60,113 nucleotides of DNA from Paenibacillus sp. (GTDB lineage Bacteria; Bacteroidota; Bacteroidia; Bacteroidales; Muribaculaceae). The stretch lies in the NCBI GenBank assembly GCA_023663345.1, contig JAMPHR010000001.1, positions 512,719 through 572,831 on the forward strand, read 5' to 3'. This document shows, piece after piece, positions 1 through 9,492 of the stretch (within the stretch, counting starts at the first letter, position 1; each line of letters begins with the position of its first letter). The notes under the pieces are model-generated. The model was not told the origin of the DNA. It ran no database searches and saw only the letters and a program-made list of their open reading frames with translations. Made by a program: the position numbers and the translations under genes.

Positions 1-1046
1 ACGGCTCCCTCGGCGGCGTCGGCATTGTTGCCGGCCACGGCCCATATCACGTCGGCGGGGACCGACGAGCTGTCGATGGCCGAGCGGATGTCGCTGACTA
101 TCTGGGGGGTGAACGAGGTGGACGGGTCGATGAGCGCTACCACGGTGGGGGCGGCGAAGTGATCGCCCTTGTGATGGGTGTAGCGTTCGCCGGTGGCGGT
201 GGGGAGGGCAAATGTGGGTAACGGGGTGCCTTGCATGTTCTCGATGCTGAAATTGCTCTCGCGGTATTTTTCGAAATGCTCGGGGAAGAGTGCTATGAGC
301 GCCTCCTCGGTAAACGGCACGGCCTGGCTGTCGGCTGTCGCTGTGGCCTCGGGCTTCATGGGGGTGTAGCGCACGGTGATGGTCTGCTCGGTGATCGAGG
401 CAGGGTTGCTCTCGGTGTCGATGCGCAGGGGTGCGCTGGTCTTGCTGTCAAACCAGTAGTTTTTCTCCTGTACGGTCTCACCGCCCACGGTCATTACCGC
501 GTCGACCCTCAGAGCTGGGATGCCGTCGCAAGTGGTCTCCCTCGGGTCGCTCACGGTGTAGAGCGTGTCGCGGGTCATGGCGGCTATCTCCTCGGCCAGA
601 AATGAGGGGAGGAGCGAGGTGAACTGGGCGGTGCGTTGCACGCCCTTGTCGGTCGACGAGGCGGTGGCGCTCCGCTGTGAGGCCACGCCAAACGGCACGG
701 GATCCCACGAGGTGTGATATTCCCTCAGGCGGTGGTCACGGTAGGCATACATGTTGCCCTGGAAATAGGAGGTCCATCCTTGGGCCGGGCCCGAGGGGGT
801 GTCGAGTTCCCAGCGTATCAGGTAGGCGCACGGGGCGAGTGAGTCGGAGGGCGTGGGGGTCTGGGCCAGGCGTAGCCTGTAGGTCACGTCGTCCTCACGC
901 GATGGGAGGGTGACGGTGAATGTGGCATCCGTGTCGAATGTCTGCGCCGATTTCAGGCCCTCCAATATGTCAGCAATCCCCCGGGCCTGAAGGCACAGGG
1001 GACTTAACGCTGCTAACACCATTAACAATCTTGCTTTCCCTTTCAT
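1..1046 (-). CDS. Secreted thioredoxin-fold-like protein, partial (C-terminus off the left edge)
   Basis: An open frame runs from ATG at 1046 to the left edge without a stop, about 348 residues. It begins with a signal peptide (MKGKARLLMVLAALSPLCLQA). Residues about 25-245 resemble the LolA-like lipoprotein-carrier fold seen in Bacteroidales proteins that join such a domain to a redoxin domain: a substrate-binding beta sheet with motifs such as WTSYFQGNMYAYRD and NYWFDSKTSAPLRID. The last visible part (LPTFALPTATGER followed by APTVVALIDPSTSF) looks like the start of a thioredoxin or AhpC/TSA fold. The redox-active cysteines would lie outside the window, so activity cannot be judged. The gene stands alone downstream of rplS on the same strand; no clear -7 box was seen upstream. 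Confidence 0.7.
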   Translation of the reverse strand, partial: MKGKARLLMVLAALSPLCLQARGIADILEGLKSAQTFDTDATFTVTLPSREDDVTYRLRLAQTPTPSDSLAPCAYLIRWELDTPSGPAQGWTSYFQGNMYAYRDHRLREYHTSWDPVPFGVASQRSATASSTDKGVQRTAQFTSLLPSFLAEEIAAMTRDTLYTVSDPRETTCDGIPALRVDAVMTVGGETVQEKNYWFDSKTSAPLRIDTESNPASITEQTITVRYTPMKPEATATADSQAVPFTEEALIALFPEHFEKYRESNFSIENMQGTPLPTFALPTATGERYTHHKGDHFAAPTVVALIDPSTSFTPQIVSDIRSAIDSSSVPADVIWAVAGNNADAAEGA

Positions 1047-1164
1047 AAACAATAGTTAGTACGTTCGATTATATAACGGCCCGTGTCGGAGATTTGTTCG
1101 TGGGGCGGTAAAAATTTTTTTCGTCCGCCTGTCGGCATGGCTCCGACGGCTATCCGGTAGAATG

Positions 1165-1217
1165 AAAAAAGCCTCAAAAAAAGGAGGCAGTGATGCCATG
1201 CTTCTTTCTGAGGCTTT
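1165..1217 (-). terminator. Rho-independent terminator of rplS
   Basis: On the minus strand AAAGCCTCA (1217-1209) pairs with TGAGGCTTTTTT (1176-1165), a 9-bp stem ending in a T6 run. It lies about 55 bases after the rplS stop. Confidence 0.7.
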
Positions 1218-1272
1218 GATCCTTCCGGAGTTTCCCTGCAGGGGAGATGGAGTGGGGAAGAAGGGGGAAGTA

Positions 1273-1632
1273 TTAGTCCTTCTTCGCAACGCGGCGCTCC
1301 TTGATACGGGCTTTCTTGCCTGTGAGGCCACGGAGGTAGTAAAGCTTGGCGCGACGCACCTTGCCATACTTGTTGATGGTGATCGAGTCGATGAAGGGAG
1401 ACTCGATGGGGAAGATACGCTCAACGCCGATGTTGTCGGAGATCTTGCGTACAGTGAAGCGCTTCTTCTCACCCTCACCCGAGATGCGGATTACCACACC
1501 GCGGTACTGCTGGATACGCTCCTTGTTGCCTTCCTTGATGCGGTAAGCGACTGTGATGGTGTCGCCGGGCTGGAAATCGGGGTGCTGTTTGCCGGTGGCA
1601 AATGCCTCGTTGACAACTTTAATTAAGTCCAT
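1273..1632 (-). CDS. rplS: 50S ribosomal protein L19
   Basis: This 119-residue protein matches bacterial L19 over its full length: the [20 protein letters not shown] start, the VVIRISGEG core, [16 protein letters not shown], and the basic tail [21 protein letters not shown]19 sits at the 30S-50S interface of the ribosome. In many bacteria it follows rimM-trmD; here it is monocistronic with its own -7 box (1717-1724) and a strong terminator (1165-1217). The start is fixed by the conserved MDLI N-terminus. Confidence 0.97.
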   Translation of the reverse strand: MDLIKVVNEAFATGKQHPDFQPGDTITVAYRIKEGNKERIQQYRGVVIRISGEGEKKRFTVRKISDNIGVERIFPIESPFIDSITINKYGKVRRAKLYYLRGLTGKKARIKERRVAKKD

Positions 1633-1716
1633 TTTTCTATACGTATATTAAAATGTTAACAATCCCCGCAATGTAGCGGGCTGCTTGTCCCGTCCAGAGA
1701 TTGCGGTTTCAGGGCG

Positions 1717-1724
1717 CAAAGGTA
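1717..1724 (-). promoter_or_regulatory. Bacteroidota -7 box for rplS
   Basis: TACCTTTG on the minus strand fits TAnnTTTG. The leader to the rplS start would be about 80 bases. No good TTTG was found at the right spacing for a -33 box. Confidence 0.5.
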
Positions 1725-1893
1725 GTAATTTCCCGCCGATAAAAAAAATATTGCCAATGAATTATGGAGAATTATGGTGATCGGGTTTCGCAAAAGCGGG
1801 ATTTTGGTTCGATGCGGTGTTAAAAATAAATAAACGATGTTAATTTATAAGGCGCTTGCGAGGCGTATTATAGTAAAATACACATATTATTAG

Positions 1894-1901
1894 TAACTTT
1901 G
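1894..1901 (+). promoter_or_regulatory. Bacteroidota -7 box for the rimP-nusA-infB operon
   Basis: TAACTTTG fits TAnnTTTG and lies about 62 bases before the rimP ATG. No clear -33 element. Confidence 0.5.
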
Positions 1902-1963
1902 CAACTGCTAAGTCACGGAGGAGGCCATCGAGCTTCCTCCTCGCTTTTATATATAGGCCCGAT

Positions 1964-2437
1964 ATGATTGAAAAGCAGAAGATAGCCGAGCTCGTGGAGC
2001 AGGCCATAGAGAATACCGATGCCTGCGTGGTGGATATCACCGTGTCGGGCGACAATGACATTGTGGTGGAACTTGACTCCCTCACCGGGGTTGACCTTGA
2101 CTTCTGTGCCGAGGTCAACCGCCGTCTCAACGAGGCTCTCGACCGCGAAGCCGAGGACTACTCTCTCGAGGTGGGTTCGGCATCGCTTTCAGCTCCCTTC
2201 AAGGTGAGGATGCAGTATGAGAAGCATCTCGGCGACGAGGTGGACGTGCTCACCCGCGACGGGCGCAAGCTCAAGGGCACGCTCACAGCCGTGAGCGAGG
2301 ACGGGGCCGAGTTTACCATCGAGGTGACCCGCAAGGTCAAGGAGCCGGGCGCCAAGCGCCCCGTGATGGTGGCCGAGCCTGTGACCCTCGCTGTGGCCGA
2401 CTGCAAGCAGGTGACCTATCACTTTGATTTCAAGTAA
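1964..2437 (+). CDS. rimP: Ribosome maturation factor RimP
   Basis: 157 residues, the usual RimP length. The N-terminal alpha/beta domain shows the family pattern VELDSLTGVDLDFCAEVNRRL followed by YSLEVGSASLSAPF, and the C-terminal SH3-like barrel contains GDEVDVLTRDGRKLKGTL. RimP helps assemble the 30S subunit. It is the first gene of the canonical rimP-nusA-infB operon, 41 bases ahead of nusA. Confidence 0.95.
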   Translation: MIEKQKIAELVEQAIENTDACVVDITVSGDNDIVVELDSLTGVDLDFCAEVNRRLNEALDREAEDYSLEVGSASLSAPFKVRMQYEKHLGDEVDVLTRDGRKLKGTLTAVSEDGAEFTIEVTRKVKEPGAKRPVMVAEPVTLAVADCKQVTYHFDFK

Positions 2438-2478
2438 AATAATTCAACAACACTTAAAAATATAAATACCACTCGATA

Positions 2479-3738
2479 ATGGCCAAGAAAGAGGAAGCTC
2501 CCAACATGGTGGAGCGTTTTGCCGAGTTTAAGGAATTGAAGAACATCGACAAGACCACTATGATCAGTGTTCTTGAAGAGTCGTTCAGGAATGTGCTGGC
2601 CAAGATGTTTGGCACCGACGAGAATCTCGACGTGATCATGAACCCCGACAAGGGCGACGTGCAGATATTCCAGAACCTTGAGGTAGTGCCCGACGGTGAG
2701 GTGACCAACCCCAACCTCCAGATCTCTCTCAGCGATGCCCGTGCCGACGAGGATCCCGATGTAGAGATAGGCGAGGAGCACACCAAGGAGATATTCTTTG
2801 CTGACTTTGGCCGCCGCGCCATCCTCAACCTGCGCCAGACCCTCCAGTCCAAGATCCTCGACCTGCAGAAGGAGGCCATCTATGCCAAGTTCAAGGAGAT
2901 GGAGGGCGAGCTCGTGTCGGGCGAGGTGTACCAGACCTGGTCGCGCGAGACACTCCTCATGGACGACGAGAAGAATGAGCTTCTCCTCCCCAAGCATGAG
3001 TCGATCCCCGGCGATTTCTTCCGCAAGGGCGAGACTGTGCTGGCCGTGATCTCCAATGTGGACAATAAGAACAACAATCCCAAGATCACCGTGTCGCGTA
3101 CAAGCGACGTGTTCCTCCGCCGCCTGTTTGAGCGCGAGGTGCCCGAGATTCTCGACGGCCTCATCAGCATCAAGGCCGTGGCCCGCATCCCGGGCGAGCG
3201 CGCCAAGATCGCCGTTGAGAGCTTCGACGACCGCATCGACCCTGTGGGCGCATGTGTGGGCGTGAAGGGATCGCGTATCCACGGTATTGTGCGCGAGCTC
3301 CACAACGAGAATATTGACGTGATCAACTATACAGCCAACCCCTCGCTCTTCATCCAGCGCGCTCTCAGCCCCGCCAAGGTATCGTCGATCCATCTCGACG
3401 AGGAGGAGAAGAAAGCCGAGGTATTCCTCCGTCCCGAGGAGGTATCGCTCGCCATCGGTAAGGGCGGTATGAACATCAAGCTCGCCTCGATGCTCACCGG
3501 CTATACCATCGACGTGTACCGCGACACCCCCGACCAGGTTGACGAGGATATCTACCTCGACGAGTTCAAGGATGAGATCGACGGATGGGTTATCGACTCG
3601 CTCAAGAATATCGGTTGCATCACCGCGAAGAATGTACTCAACACTCCGCGCCAGCAGCTCATTGACCAGGCCGACCTCGAGGAGGACACCGTGGACAATG
3701 TGATCGCTATCCTTAAGGCCGAGTTTGAGGAGGAGTAA
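2479..3738 (+). CDS. nusA: Transcription termination/antitermination factor NusA
   Basis: 419 residues, shorter than the E. coli protein (about 495) because the C-terminal acidic repeats are reduced; this is normal in Bacteroidota. Domain order is an N-terminal RNA-polymerase-binding domain (1-about 130), an S1 domain (about 140-210, GELVSGEVYQTW), and two KH domains with the motifs GACVGVKGSRI and LAIGKGGMNIKLA. A short helix-hairpin-helix-like end follows. NusA binds RNA polymerase and nascent RNA to control pausing and termination. It is co-transcribed with rimP and infB. Confidence 0.96.
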   Translation: MAKKEEAPNMVERFAEFKELKNIDKTTMISVLEESFRNVLAKMFGTDENLDVIMNPDKGDVQIFQNLEVVPDGEVTNPNLQISLSDARADEDPDVEIGEEHTKEIFFADFGRRAILNLRQTLQSKILDLQKEAIYAKFKEMEGELVSGEVYQTWSRETLLMDDEKNELLLPKHESIPGDFFRKGETVLAVISNVDNKNNNPKITVSRTSDVFLRRLFEREVPEILDGLISIKAVARIPGERAKIAVESFDDRIDPVGACVGVKGSRIHGIVRELHNENIDVINYTANPSLFIQRALSPAKVSSIHLDEEEKKAEVFLRPEEVSLAIGKGGMNIKLASMLTGYTIDVYRDTPDQVDEDIYLDEFKDEIDGWVIDSLKNIGCITAKNVLNTPRQQLIDQADLEEDTVDNVIAILKAEFEEE

Positions 3739-3873
3739 TCCCAATCCCATACTCGCTCTCTCCTCACTGTTCCCGCCCCATTGTCAGGGCTACATATTAA
3801 TTTAACCTTTTTCCCACCAACAACAATCAACAGCCTCGCGTCTCAGCACTGCAGGCTTCGTTCAGAATAATAT

Positions 3874-6861
3874 ATGCCGAGAAAAAAAATTAGTCAAGCC
3901 GCCAAAGAATTCAATGTCTCCATCCCCACCGTGGTGGAGCAATTGCAGAAAAAGGGGATCACTATTGATGCCGCCAGCCCCAATACACGCCTCGACGAAG
4001 CCGCCTATGAGATTCTTGTAGAGGCTTTCCAGCCCGACCGCAAGGTGCGCCAGGACATCGACCAGATGCGTCACGAGAAGGAAAAGGAGAAAGAGAAGCC
4101 CGAACCCGCCCCCAAGGCCGAAACCCCGGCCGAGGCTACAGTGTCGGTGCCCGTGACTCCCGGACCCAAGGTGCTGGGCAAGATCGAGCTTGACTCCAAG
4201 AATAATCCGGTGACAGTGAAGCCCGAACCCGTCAAGGCCGAGGCTCCCAAACCCGCAGAGGCACCCAAGCCCGCCGAGCCTGCCCTCGCCCCCAAGGCTG
4301 AGCCCGTCAAGGCCGAGGCTCCGAAGCCTGTTGTGGAAGCTCCCAAACCCATGGAGACCCCCAAGGCCGCCGAGGCTCCCAAGGTTGTGGAACCTGCCCC
4401 CGCTCCCAAGGTGGAGGCCAAGCCCGAACCCGTGAAGGCAGAGGCACCCAAGCCCGCCGAGGCCCCGAAGCCGGTGGAAACCGCCAAGTCCGAGCCCGTG
4501 AAGGCCGAGGCTCCCAAACCTGCCGAAGCACCCAAGGCCGCCGAGCCTGCTCCCGCCCCCAAGGCTGAAGCTCCCGCCGAGCCCGAGGTGTTCCGCTACA
4601 GCTCCGAGCCCCAGGTGACCGGTCCCAAGGTGATCGGCCACATCGACCTGGCCACACTCAACCAGTCGACCCGTCCCAAGAAGAAGACCAAGGAGGAGCG
4701 CCGTGCCGGCGGTCGTCCCGGTCAGCAGGGAGCCCAGGGCGCACAGGGTGCCGGAGGCAACAACAATAACCGCAAAAAGCGCCAGCGCATAGGCGGAAAA
4801 GAAAAGATTGATATAGAAAAGGCCGGCAACCAGCCCGCCGACGGTGGCAACCGCGGTGGTGGCGGTGGCCAGGGCGGTCACAACCGTGGCGGCCAGGGTG
4901 GCAATGACCGTGGCCGTGGCAAGGACCGCAACAAGCGTCCCGTACACACCGAAGTCAACGAGGAGGATGTACAGAAGCAGGTGCGCGAGACTCTCGCCCG
5001 CCTCACCTCCAAGGATAAGGGCCAGAAGAAGGGCGTGAAGTGGCGTAAGGAGAAGCGCGAGGCATTCGCATCGCGTGCCCATGAGGCGGCAGCCGAGGCA
5101 GCAGCCGAAAGCCGTGTTCTCCAGATTACCGAATTCGTGACCGCCAACGACCTTGCCGTGATGATGGATGTGCCCATCAACAATGTAATCGCCACATGTA
5201 TGAACCTCGGTGTGATGGTGTCGATCAACCAGCGCCTCGATGCTGAGACCATCAATATCGTGGCCGAGGAGTTTGGCTTCACCACCGAATATGTATCGGC
5301 TGAGGTTTCCGACGCCATACAGCAGGAGGAGGATACCGAGGACGAGCTCACTACCCGTCCGCCTATCGTGACTGTGATGGGCCACGTGGACCACGGTAAG
5401 ACATCACTTCTCGACTATATACGTAACGCCAACGTAATCGCCGGAGAGGCCGGAGGCATCACCCAGCATATCGGTGCCTACAACGTGAAGCTCTCCGACG
5501 GACGCCATATCACATTCCTCGACACCCCCGGTCACGAAGCGTTCACCGCCATGCGTGCCCGTGGTGCCAAGGTGACCGACCTCTGTATCATTATCGTTGC
5601 CGCCGACGACAACGTGATGCCCCAGACCATCGAGGCTATCAACCATGCTTCGGCAGCCGGTGTACCCATAGTGTTTGCGATCAACAAGATCGACAAGCCC
5701 ACTGCCAACCCCGACAAGATCAAGGAGGAGCTTGCCCAGATGAACTACCTCGTAGAGGAGTGGGGCGGTAAGTACCAGAGCCAGGACATCTCGGCCAAGA
5801 AGGGCATAGGTGTAGACGAGCTCATGGAGAAAGTGCTCCTCGAGGCCGAGATGCTCGACCTCAAGGCCAACCCCGACCGCCGTGCCGTAGGCTCGATCAT
5901 CGAGTCGTCGCTCGACAAGGGTCGTGGCTACGTTGCCACCGTGCTCGTGCAGAACGGTACGCTCCATGTGGGCGACGTGATCCTCGCCGGAACTCACTTC
6001 GGCAAGGTGAAGGCTATGTTCAACGAGCGTAACCAGCGCATCAAGGAGGCAGGACCGGCCGAACCGGCTCTTATCCTCGGCCTTGACGGCGCTCCCACCG
6101 CAGGCGATACATTCAATGTGCTCGAGACCGAGCAGGAGGCCCGCGAGATCGCCGGCAAGCGTCTCCAGCTCCAGCGTGAGCAGGGATTGCGCACCGCCAA
6201 GCGTACAACTCTCGAGGAGATCGGCCGTCGCCGTGCCATCGGCAACTTCCACGAGCTCAACATCATTGTCAAGGGCGACGTGGACGGCTCGATCGAGGCT
6301 CTTTCCGACTCGCTCATCAAGCTCTCGACCGAGGAGGTCAAGGTCAATGTGCTCCACAAGGCTGTGGGTGCCATCTCAGAGAGCGATGTGACACTCGCCG
6401 CCGCATCCGACGCCGTGATCATCGGCTTCCAGGTGCGTCCCTCGCAGGCCGCACGCCGTGCCGCCGAGCGCGACGGTGTGGAGATCCGCCTCTACTCGGT
6501 GATCTACCAGGCCATCGAGGAGGTGAAGGACGCTATGGCAGGTATGCTCGCCCCCGAAATCAAGGAGGAGGTTACCGGTACAGCCGAAGTGCTCCAGACA
6601 TTCCACATCTCCAAGGTGGGTACCATCGCCGGTGCCATCGTGCGTGAGGGCAAGATCAAGCGCGGAAGCAAGGTGCGCCTTATCCGCGACGGTATTGTCC
6701 GCTACACAGGCGATCTGGGCTCGCTCAAGCGCATGAAGGATGATGTCAAGGAGGTGACCTCGGGTTACGATTGCGGTCTCTCCATCGCCGGATACAACGA
6801 TATCCAGGAGGGCGATATCATCGAAGGATTCGAGGAAGTGGAGGTTAAGAAGACCCTCTGA
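3874..6861 (+). CDS. infB: Translation initiation factor IF-2
   Basis: 995 residues. The first 60 residues form the N-terminal helix domain ([20 protein letters not shown]). Residues about 70-245 are a low-complexity Lys/Pro/Ala/Glu region built from repeated [17 protein letters not shown]-like units, and residues about 320-356 are Gly/Arg/Asn-rich. The GTPase domain starts near 495, with GHVDHGKT (about 502), DTPGHEAF (about 549) and NKID (about 605). The IF2 core and C-terminal initiator-tRNA domains follow. IF-2 delivers fMet-tRNA to the 30S subunit. It is the last gene of the operon and is followed by a strong bidirectional terminator. The disordered N-terminus is longer and more repetitive than in E. 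coli. Confidence 0.97.
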   Translation: MPRKKISQAAKEFNVSIPTVVEQLQKKGITIDAASPNTRLDEAAYEILVEAFQPDRKVRQDIDQMRHEKEKEKEKPEPAPKAETPAEATVSVPVTPGPKVLGKIELDSKNNPVTVKPEPVKAEAPKPAEAPKPAEPALAPKAEPVKAEAPKPVVEAPKPMETPKAAEAPKVVEPAPAPKVEAKPEPVKAEAPKPAEAPKPVETAKSEPVKAEAPKPAEAPKAAEPAPAPKAEAPAEPEVFRYSSEPQVTGPKVIGHIDLATLNQSTRPKKKTKEERRAGGRPGQQGAQGAQGAGGNNNNRKKRQRIGGKEKIDIEKAGNQPADGGNRGGGGGQGGHNRGGQGGNDRGRGKDRNKRPVHTEVNEEDVQKQVRETLARLTSKDKGQKKGVKWRKEKREAFASRAHEAAAEAAAESRVLQITEFVTANDLAVMMDVPINNVIATCMNLGVMVSINQRLDAETINIVAEEFGFTTEYVSAEVSDAIQQEEDTEDELTTRPPIVTVMGHVDHGKTSLLDYIRNANVIAGEAGGITQHIGAYNVKLSDGRHITFLDTPGHEAFTAMRARGAKVTDLCIIIVAADDNVMPQTIEAINHASAAGVPIVFAINKIDKPTANPDKIKEELAQMNYLVEEWGGKYQSQDISAKKGIGVDELMEKVLLEAEMLDLKANPDRRAVGSIIESSLDKGRGYVATVLVQNGTLHVGDVILAGTHFGKVKAMFNERNQRIKEAGPAEPALILGLDGAPTAGDTFNVLETEQEAREIAGKRLQLQREQGLRTAKRTTLEEIGRRRAIGNFHELNIIVKGDVDGSIEALSDSLIKLSTEEVKVNVLHKAVGAISESDVTLAAASDAVIIGFQVRPSQAARRAAERDGVEIRLYSVIYQAIEEVKDAMAGMLAPEIKEEVTGTAEVLQTFHISKVGTIAGAIVREGKIKRGSKVRLIRDGIVRYTGDLGSLKRMKDDVKEVTSGYDCGLSIAGYNDIQEGDIIEGFEEVEVKKTL

Positions 6862-6905
6862 TCCCGGTCCTGACCATACGACTGAGAAAAGTATAACAGA
6901 AAAAG

Positions 6906-6948
6906 CAGAACAGCCATTCTTCCGGAGACCGGGAGAATGGCTGTTCTG
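6906..6948. terminator. Bidirectional terminator between infB and folK
   Basis: A perfect 15-bp stem, CAGAACAGCCATTCT (6906-6920) with AGAATGGCTGTTCTG (6934-6948). T-rich sequence follows on both strands. It serves the convergent genes infB (+) and folK (-). Confidence 0.85.
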
Positions 6949-6996
6949 TTTGTGGAGGTATGTGACCGCTGTCGGCCAGAAAATTGCCTCAAAGCG

Positions 6997-7500
6997 TCAG
7001 CGGAGAGATGCAAGCATCTCGGCGGGAGTGAGGTGAAGAAGAGGGTGGCGCCACGATGGTGCGGTCTCCGAGAGAGGGATGAGGACGAAATCGCGCAGGT
7101 GCATACGCGGATGAGGCAGTGTAAGTTCGGGAGTGTCGATCACGAGCGGTGATGCTGACGTGGATCCGTCGGTCACGCTGTCGATAGCGATCAGGTCGAT
7201 GTCGAGCGGACGGTCGATATACGCTCCCCCGCTGTCGCGGTGGGGAGCCGTGACTATGCCCCGTTCCACTCGCTGGAGGGTGTGCAGTATCTCTATCGGG
7301 TCGGGGAGCTGCGTATCGCGCAGGGTGATGCTCACGCCGATGTTTAGAAACGGATTGTCCGACTCATATCCCCACGCCTCAGTCTCGATAGTGCGCGATA
7401 CCCGTGCCTCGCCCGGAAAGGCCTTCAACAGCTCGCTGACGGCCTTTCTGAGCAACGCTTCCCGCTCGCCGAGATTGCTACCTATATTAATATGTAGGAT
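6997..7500 (-). CDS. folK: 2-amino-4-hydroxy-6-hydroxymethyldihydropteridine diphosphokinase, non-ATG start
   Basis: HPPK transfers pyrophosphate to the pterin in folate synthesis. The family N-terminal motif (HINIGSNLGEREALL) is encoded from about 7494 downward, but no ATG precedes it. The first ATG, at 7455, would remove that strand and loop. The frame is open only up to a TAA at 7525-7527, so the start must be ATC (7500), ATT (7491), ATA (7512) or similar; 7500 was chosen because the product (about 167 residues) then fits the family length. The core is complete: RVERGIVTAPHRDSGGAYIDRPLDIDLIAID holds the RxxxxxxxRxLDxDL signature and LTLPHPRMHLRDFVL holds the PHPR motif. A TTTAGGG-like repeat directly upstream, after mrp, may have eroded the original start. 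It is the last gene of the pyrG-to-folK run. Confidence 0.85.
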   Translation of the reverse strand: MLHINIGSNLGEREALLRKAVSELLKAFPGEARVSRTIETEAWGYESDNPFLNIGVSITLRDTQLPDPIEILHTLQRVERGIVTAPHRDSGGAYIDRPLDIDLIAIDSVTDGSTSASPLVIDTPELTLPHPRMHLRDFVLIPLSETAPSWRHPLLHLTPAEMLASLR

Positions 7501-7512
7501 GGGGGAGGTTAT

Positions 7513-7558
7513 GGGGTTAAGAGTTTAGGGGTTTATAAGTTTAAGGGTTTAGGGGTTT
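7513..7558 (-). repeat. Short tandem array (GTTTARGG-like 8-mers) after mrp
   Basis: On the plus strand, units of the type GTTTAGGG, GTTTATAA, GTTTAAGG, GTTTAGGG and GTTTAG follow each other. On the coding strand this reads as repeated CCTAAAC starting in the TAA stop of mrp, so the array supplies stops in several frames. It fills the whole gap to folK. Confidence 0.75.
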
Positions 7559-8654
7559 AGTGCTTGAGCTCTACTTTGGTAGTGGGGGGAAGGGTCTCGT
7601 TGCGGCGTGCTACGGCATCGACCACTTCGTGGGCCAGATGATTGAACGCCTGGCCGGTGATGGTGTCAGTGAGGGCTACGGGGACACCGCTGTCGCCACT
7701 GTCGGCAATGTTGCCCACGAGGGGTATCTGGGCGAGCAGGGGCACACCGAGCGTCTCGGCGAGCTTCACGCCACCCTCCTTGCCGAATATGTAGTAGCGC
7801 TCCTCGGGGTGAGGGGCGGGGGTGAACCATGCCATATTCTCCACAAGGCCGAGGATGGGCACGTTGACCTTCTCGTCGCTGAACATGGATATACCCTTGC
7901 GGGCATCGGCGAGGGCCACCTCCTGGGGAGTGGTCACGATCACCATGCCTGTCATGGCGAGGGTCTGTACGAGGGTGAGGTGGATATCGCTGGTGCCGGG
8001 AGGCATGTCGATGAGGAAGTAGTCGAGTTCGCCCCAGTCAGCATCGGTGATGAGCTGCTTGAGGGCGTTGGAGGCCATTGAACCGCGCCACATCACGGCC
8101 TTGTTCTTGTCGACGAGGAAGCCGATGGAGAGTATCTTCACGCCGTAGCGCTCCACGGGAATTATCATCTGACGGCCATCGACATCGTGGATGAAGAGCT
8201 GTTCATCCTCTATGCCATACATTTTGGGCACCGAGGGACCGAATATGTCGGCATCGAGAAGACCCACCTTGTAGCCGTCCTGGGCGAGCGAGGCCGCGAG
8301 GTTGGCGGCCACGGTGGATTTGCCCACACCGCCCTTGCCTGAGAACACTCCGATGATGTTCTTTACATGCGGAAGCACGGGTGCGGGAGCCACGGGAGCG
8401 GCCTGGCGGGTCACGGCGTGTACAGTGACCTTGACCTCGGGCGAGATGTAGGTGTGGATGGAGGCCTCGGCTGCCTTGAGCATCGATTTAAGGAACGGAT
8501 CAGTGGGCTTGTCGAAGATCAGCGAGAAGCTCACAGTGTCGCCGTCGATGCGGATATCGTCGGCCACCATTGAGTTCTCGATGAGGTTCTTGCCATTGCC
8601 CGGATAGCGCACTTTAGCGAGCGCATCGGTTATGAGTGAAGGATATAGTGTCAT
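7557..8654 (-). CDS. mrp: Mrp/NBP35 family iron-sulfur cluster carrier ATPase
   Basis: 365 residues. Residues 1-about 85 are a DUF59 (MIP18-like) domain. The P-loop ATPase follows, with the deviant Walker A GKGGVGKS at 106-113 and the MinD/Mrp motifs LLDADIFGPSVPKMYG and DYFLIDMPPGTSDIHLT. This family carries Fe-S clusters to apoproteins. The C-terminal CxxC of E. coli Mrp is absent (the region reads VENMAWFTPAPHPEERYYIFG), as seems usual for Bacteroidales relatives. It lies between trmB and folK on the same strand, and its stop codon lies inside the downstream tandem array. Confidence 0.93.
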   Translation of the reverse strand: MTLYPSLITDALAKVRYPGNGKNLIENSMVADDIRIDGDTVSFSLIFDKPTDPFLKSMLKAAEASIHTYISPEVKVTVHAVTRQAAPVAPAPVLPHVKNIIGVFSGKGGVGKSTVAANLAASLAQDGYKVGLLDADIFGPSVPKMYGIEDEQLFIHDVDGRQMIIPVERYGVKILSIGFLVDKNKAVMWRGSMASNALKQLITDADWGELDYFLIDMPPGTSDIHLTLVQTLAMTGMVIVTTPQEVALADARKGISMFSDEKVNVPILGLVENMAWFTPAPHPEERYYIFGKEGGVKLAETLGVPLLAQIPLVGNIADSGDSGVPVALTDTITGQAFNHLAHEVVDAVARRNETLPPTTKVELKH

Positions 8655-8708
8655 TATATTATTACAACTTATTGAAGTTATGGGTTCATATCGGTTTTTG
8701 CGGATGGG

Positions 8709-9470
8709 TCAGAATCCCTGGAGCGTGCCACGACCGAATGAGCGGTAGGTGTCGGGCTCGATCTCCACCTCGGGCTCACTCAGTGAGGCCACACCCTCGG
8801 GGGTGGAGGGGAGGCGCCAGGCTATGTATTTGCTCGGGATGCCACGCGAGAGCCACTGCTCCTCATAGTATGTGGTGATGGGGGGGACGACCTCGGCCAA
8901 CGGGGAGGCATAGAGATCATCGGTGGCCGCGATGAGTTCGAGGCCGTTGTGCCTGATCATCTCGAGCGTGTAGGTGTACAGAAACGGTGAGTCGGTCTTG
9001 AGATGGATCACTCCGTCGGGTGCCAGCACGTGGCTGTAGATCTTCAGGAAGTGGGTGCCGGTGAGGCGCTTGTTCACCTTTTTCATCTGCGGGTCGGGAA
9101 ACGTGATCCATATCTCGGATACCTCGCCCGGAGCGAAAAATTCGGGGAGCAGATGGATGGATGTGCGCAGAAAGGCCACATTGTCCATGCCGTTGTCGGC
9201 CACCTGGCGCGCTCCGGTCCACATGCGTGCGCCCTTTATGTCGATGCCTATGAAATTGCGGTGAGGATATGTGCGCCCCATGCCTACGGCATACTCACCC
9301 TTTCCGCAACCCAGTTCGAGCGTGATGGGACGGTCGTTGTGAAACACGTCACGGCCCCAGTGGCCGCGCAGGGGGCATGAGCCCGAGGCCTTGAGTTCGG
9401 CAAAGGGGTATTGGTAGACGCAATCGAGCGTTTCCATTTCGGCAAACTTCTTAAGCTTGTTCTTTCCCAT
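8709..9470 (-). CDS. trmB: tRNA (guanine-N7-)-methyltransferase
   Basis: 253 residues. The SAM-binding motif LELGCGKGEYAVGM is near residue 52, followed by NFIGIDIKGARMW. The TrmB-specific motif ITFPDPQMKKVNKRLTGTHF and a late HLKTDSPFLYTYTLEMI segment match the family. The enzyme methylates G46 of tRNAs. It lies 54 bases before mrp and 22 bases after the LRR protein on the same strand, so co-transcription is likely. Confidence 0.95.
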   Translation of the reverse strand: MGKNKLKKFAEMETLDCVYQYPFAELKASGSCPLRGHWGRDVFHNDRPITLELGCGKGEYAVGMGRTYPHRNFIGIDIKGARMWTGARQVADNGMDNVAFLRTSIHLLPEFFAPGEVSEIWITFPDPQMKKVNKRLTGTHFLKIYSHVLAPDGVIHLKTDSPFLYTYTLEMIRHNGLELIAATDDLYASPLAEVVPPITTYYEEQWLSRGIPSKYIAWRLPSTPEGVASLSEPEVEIEPDTYRSFGRGTLQGF

Positions 9471-9492
9471 AGGTCAATGCGAGTTGATGGTA

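Larger units (their letters stand above)
1633..1963. other. Divergent promoter region between rplS and rimP
   Basis: 331 bases without a gene. It holds the -7 boxes of rplS (minus) and rimP (plus) and AT-rich spacer. No convincing riboswitch or small gene was seen. Confidence 0.6.

Noticed and set aside
2419-3750. 443-residue minus-strand frame opposite nusA
   Set aside because: Leu/Gly/His-rich antisense shadow of a GC-rich coding frame; nusA is complete and conserved on the other strand.
3862-5394. 510-residue Gly/Leu-rich minus-strand frame opposite infB
   Set aside because: Produced by the Pro/Ala/Lys repeat codons of IF-2 read backwards; no promoter or family match.
5404-6357. 317-residue minus-strand frame opposite the IF-2 GTPase domain
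   Set aside because: Same codon-bias artefact.
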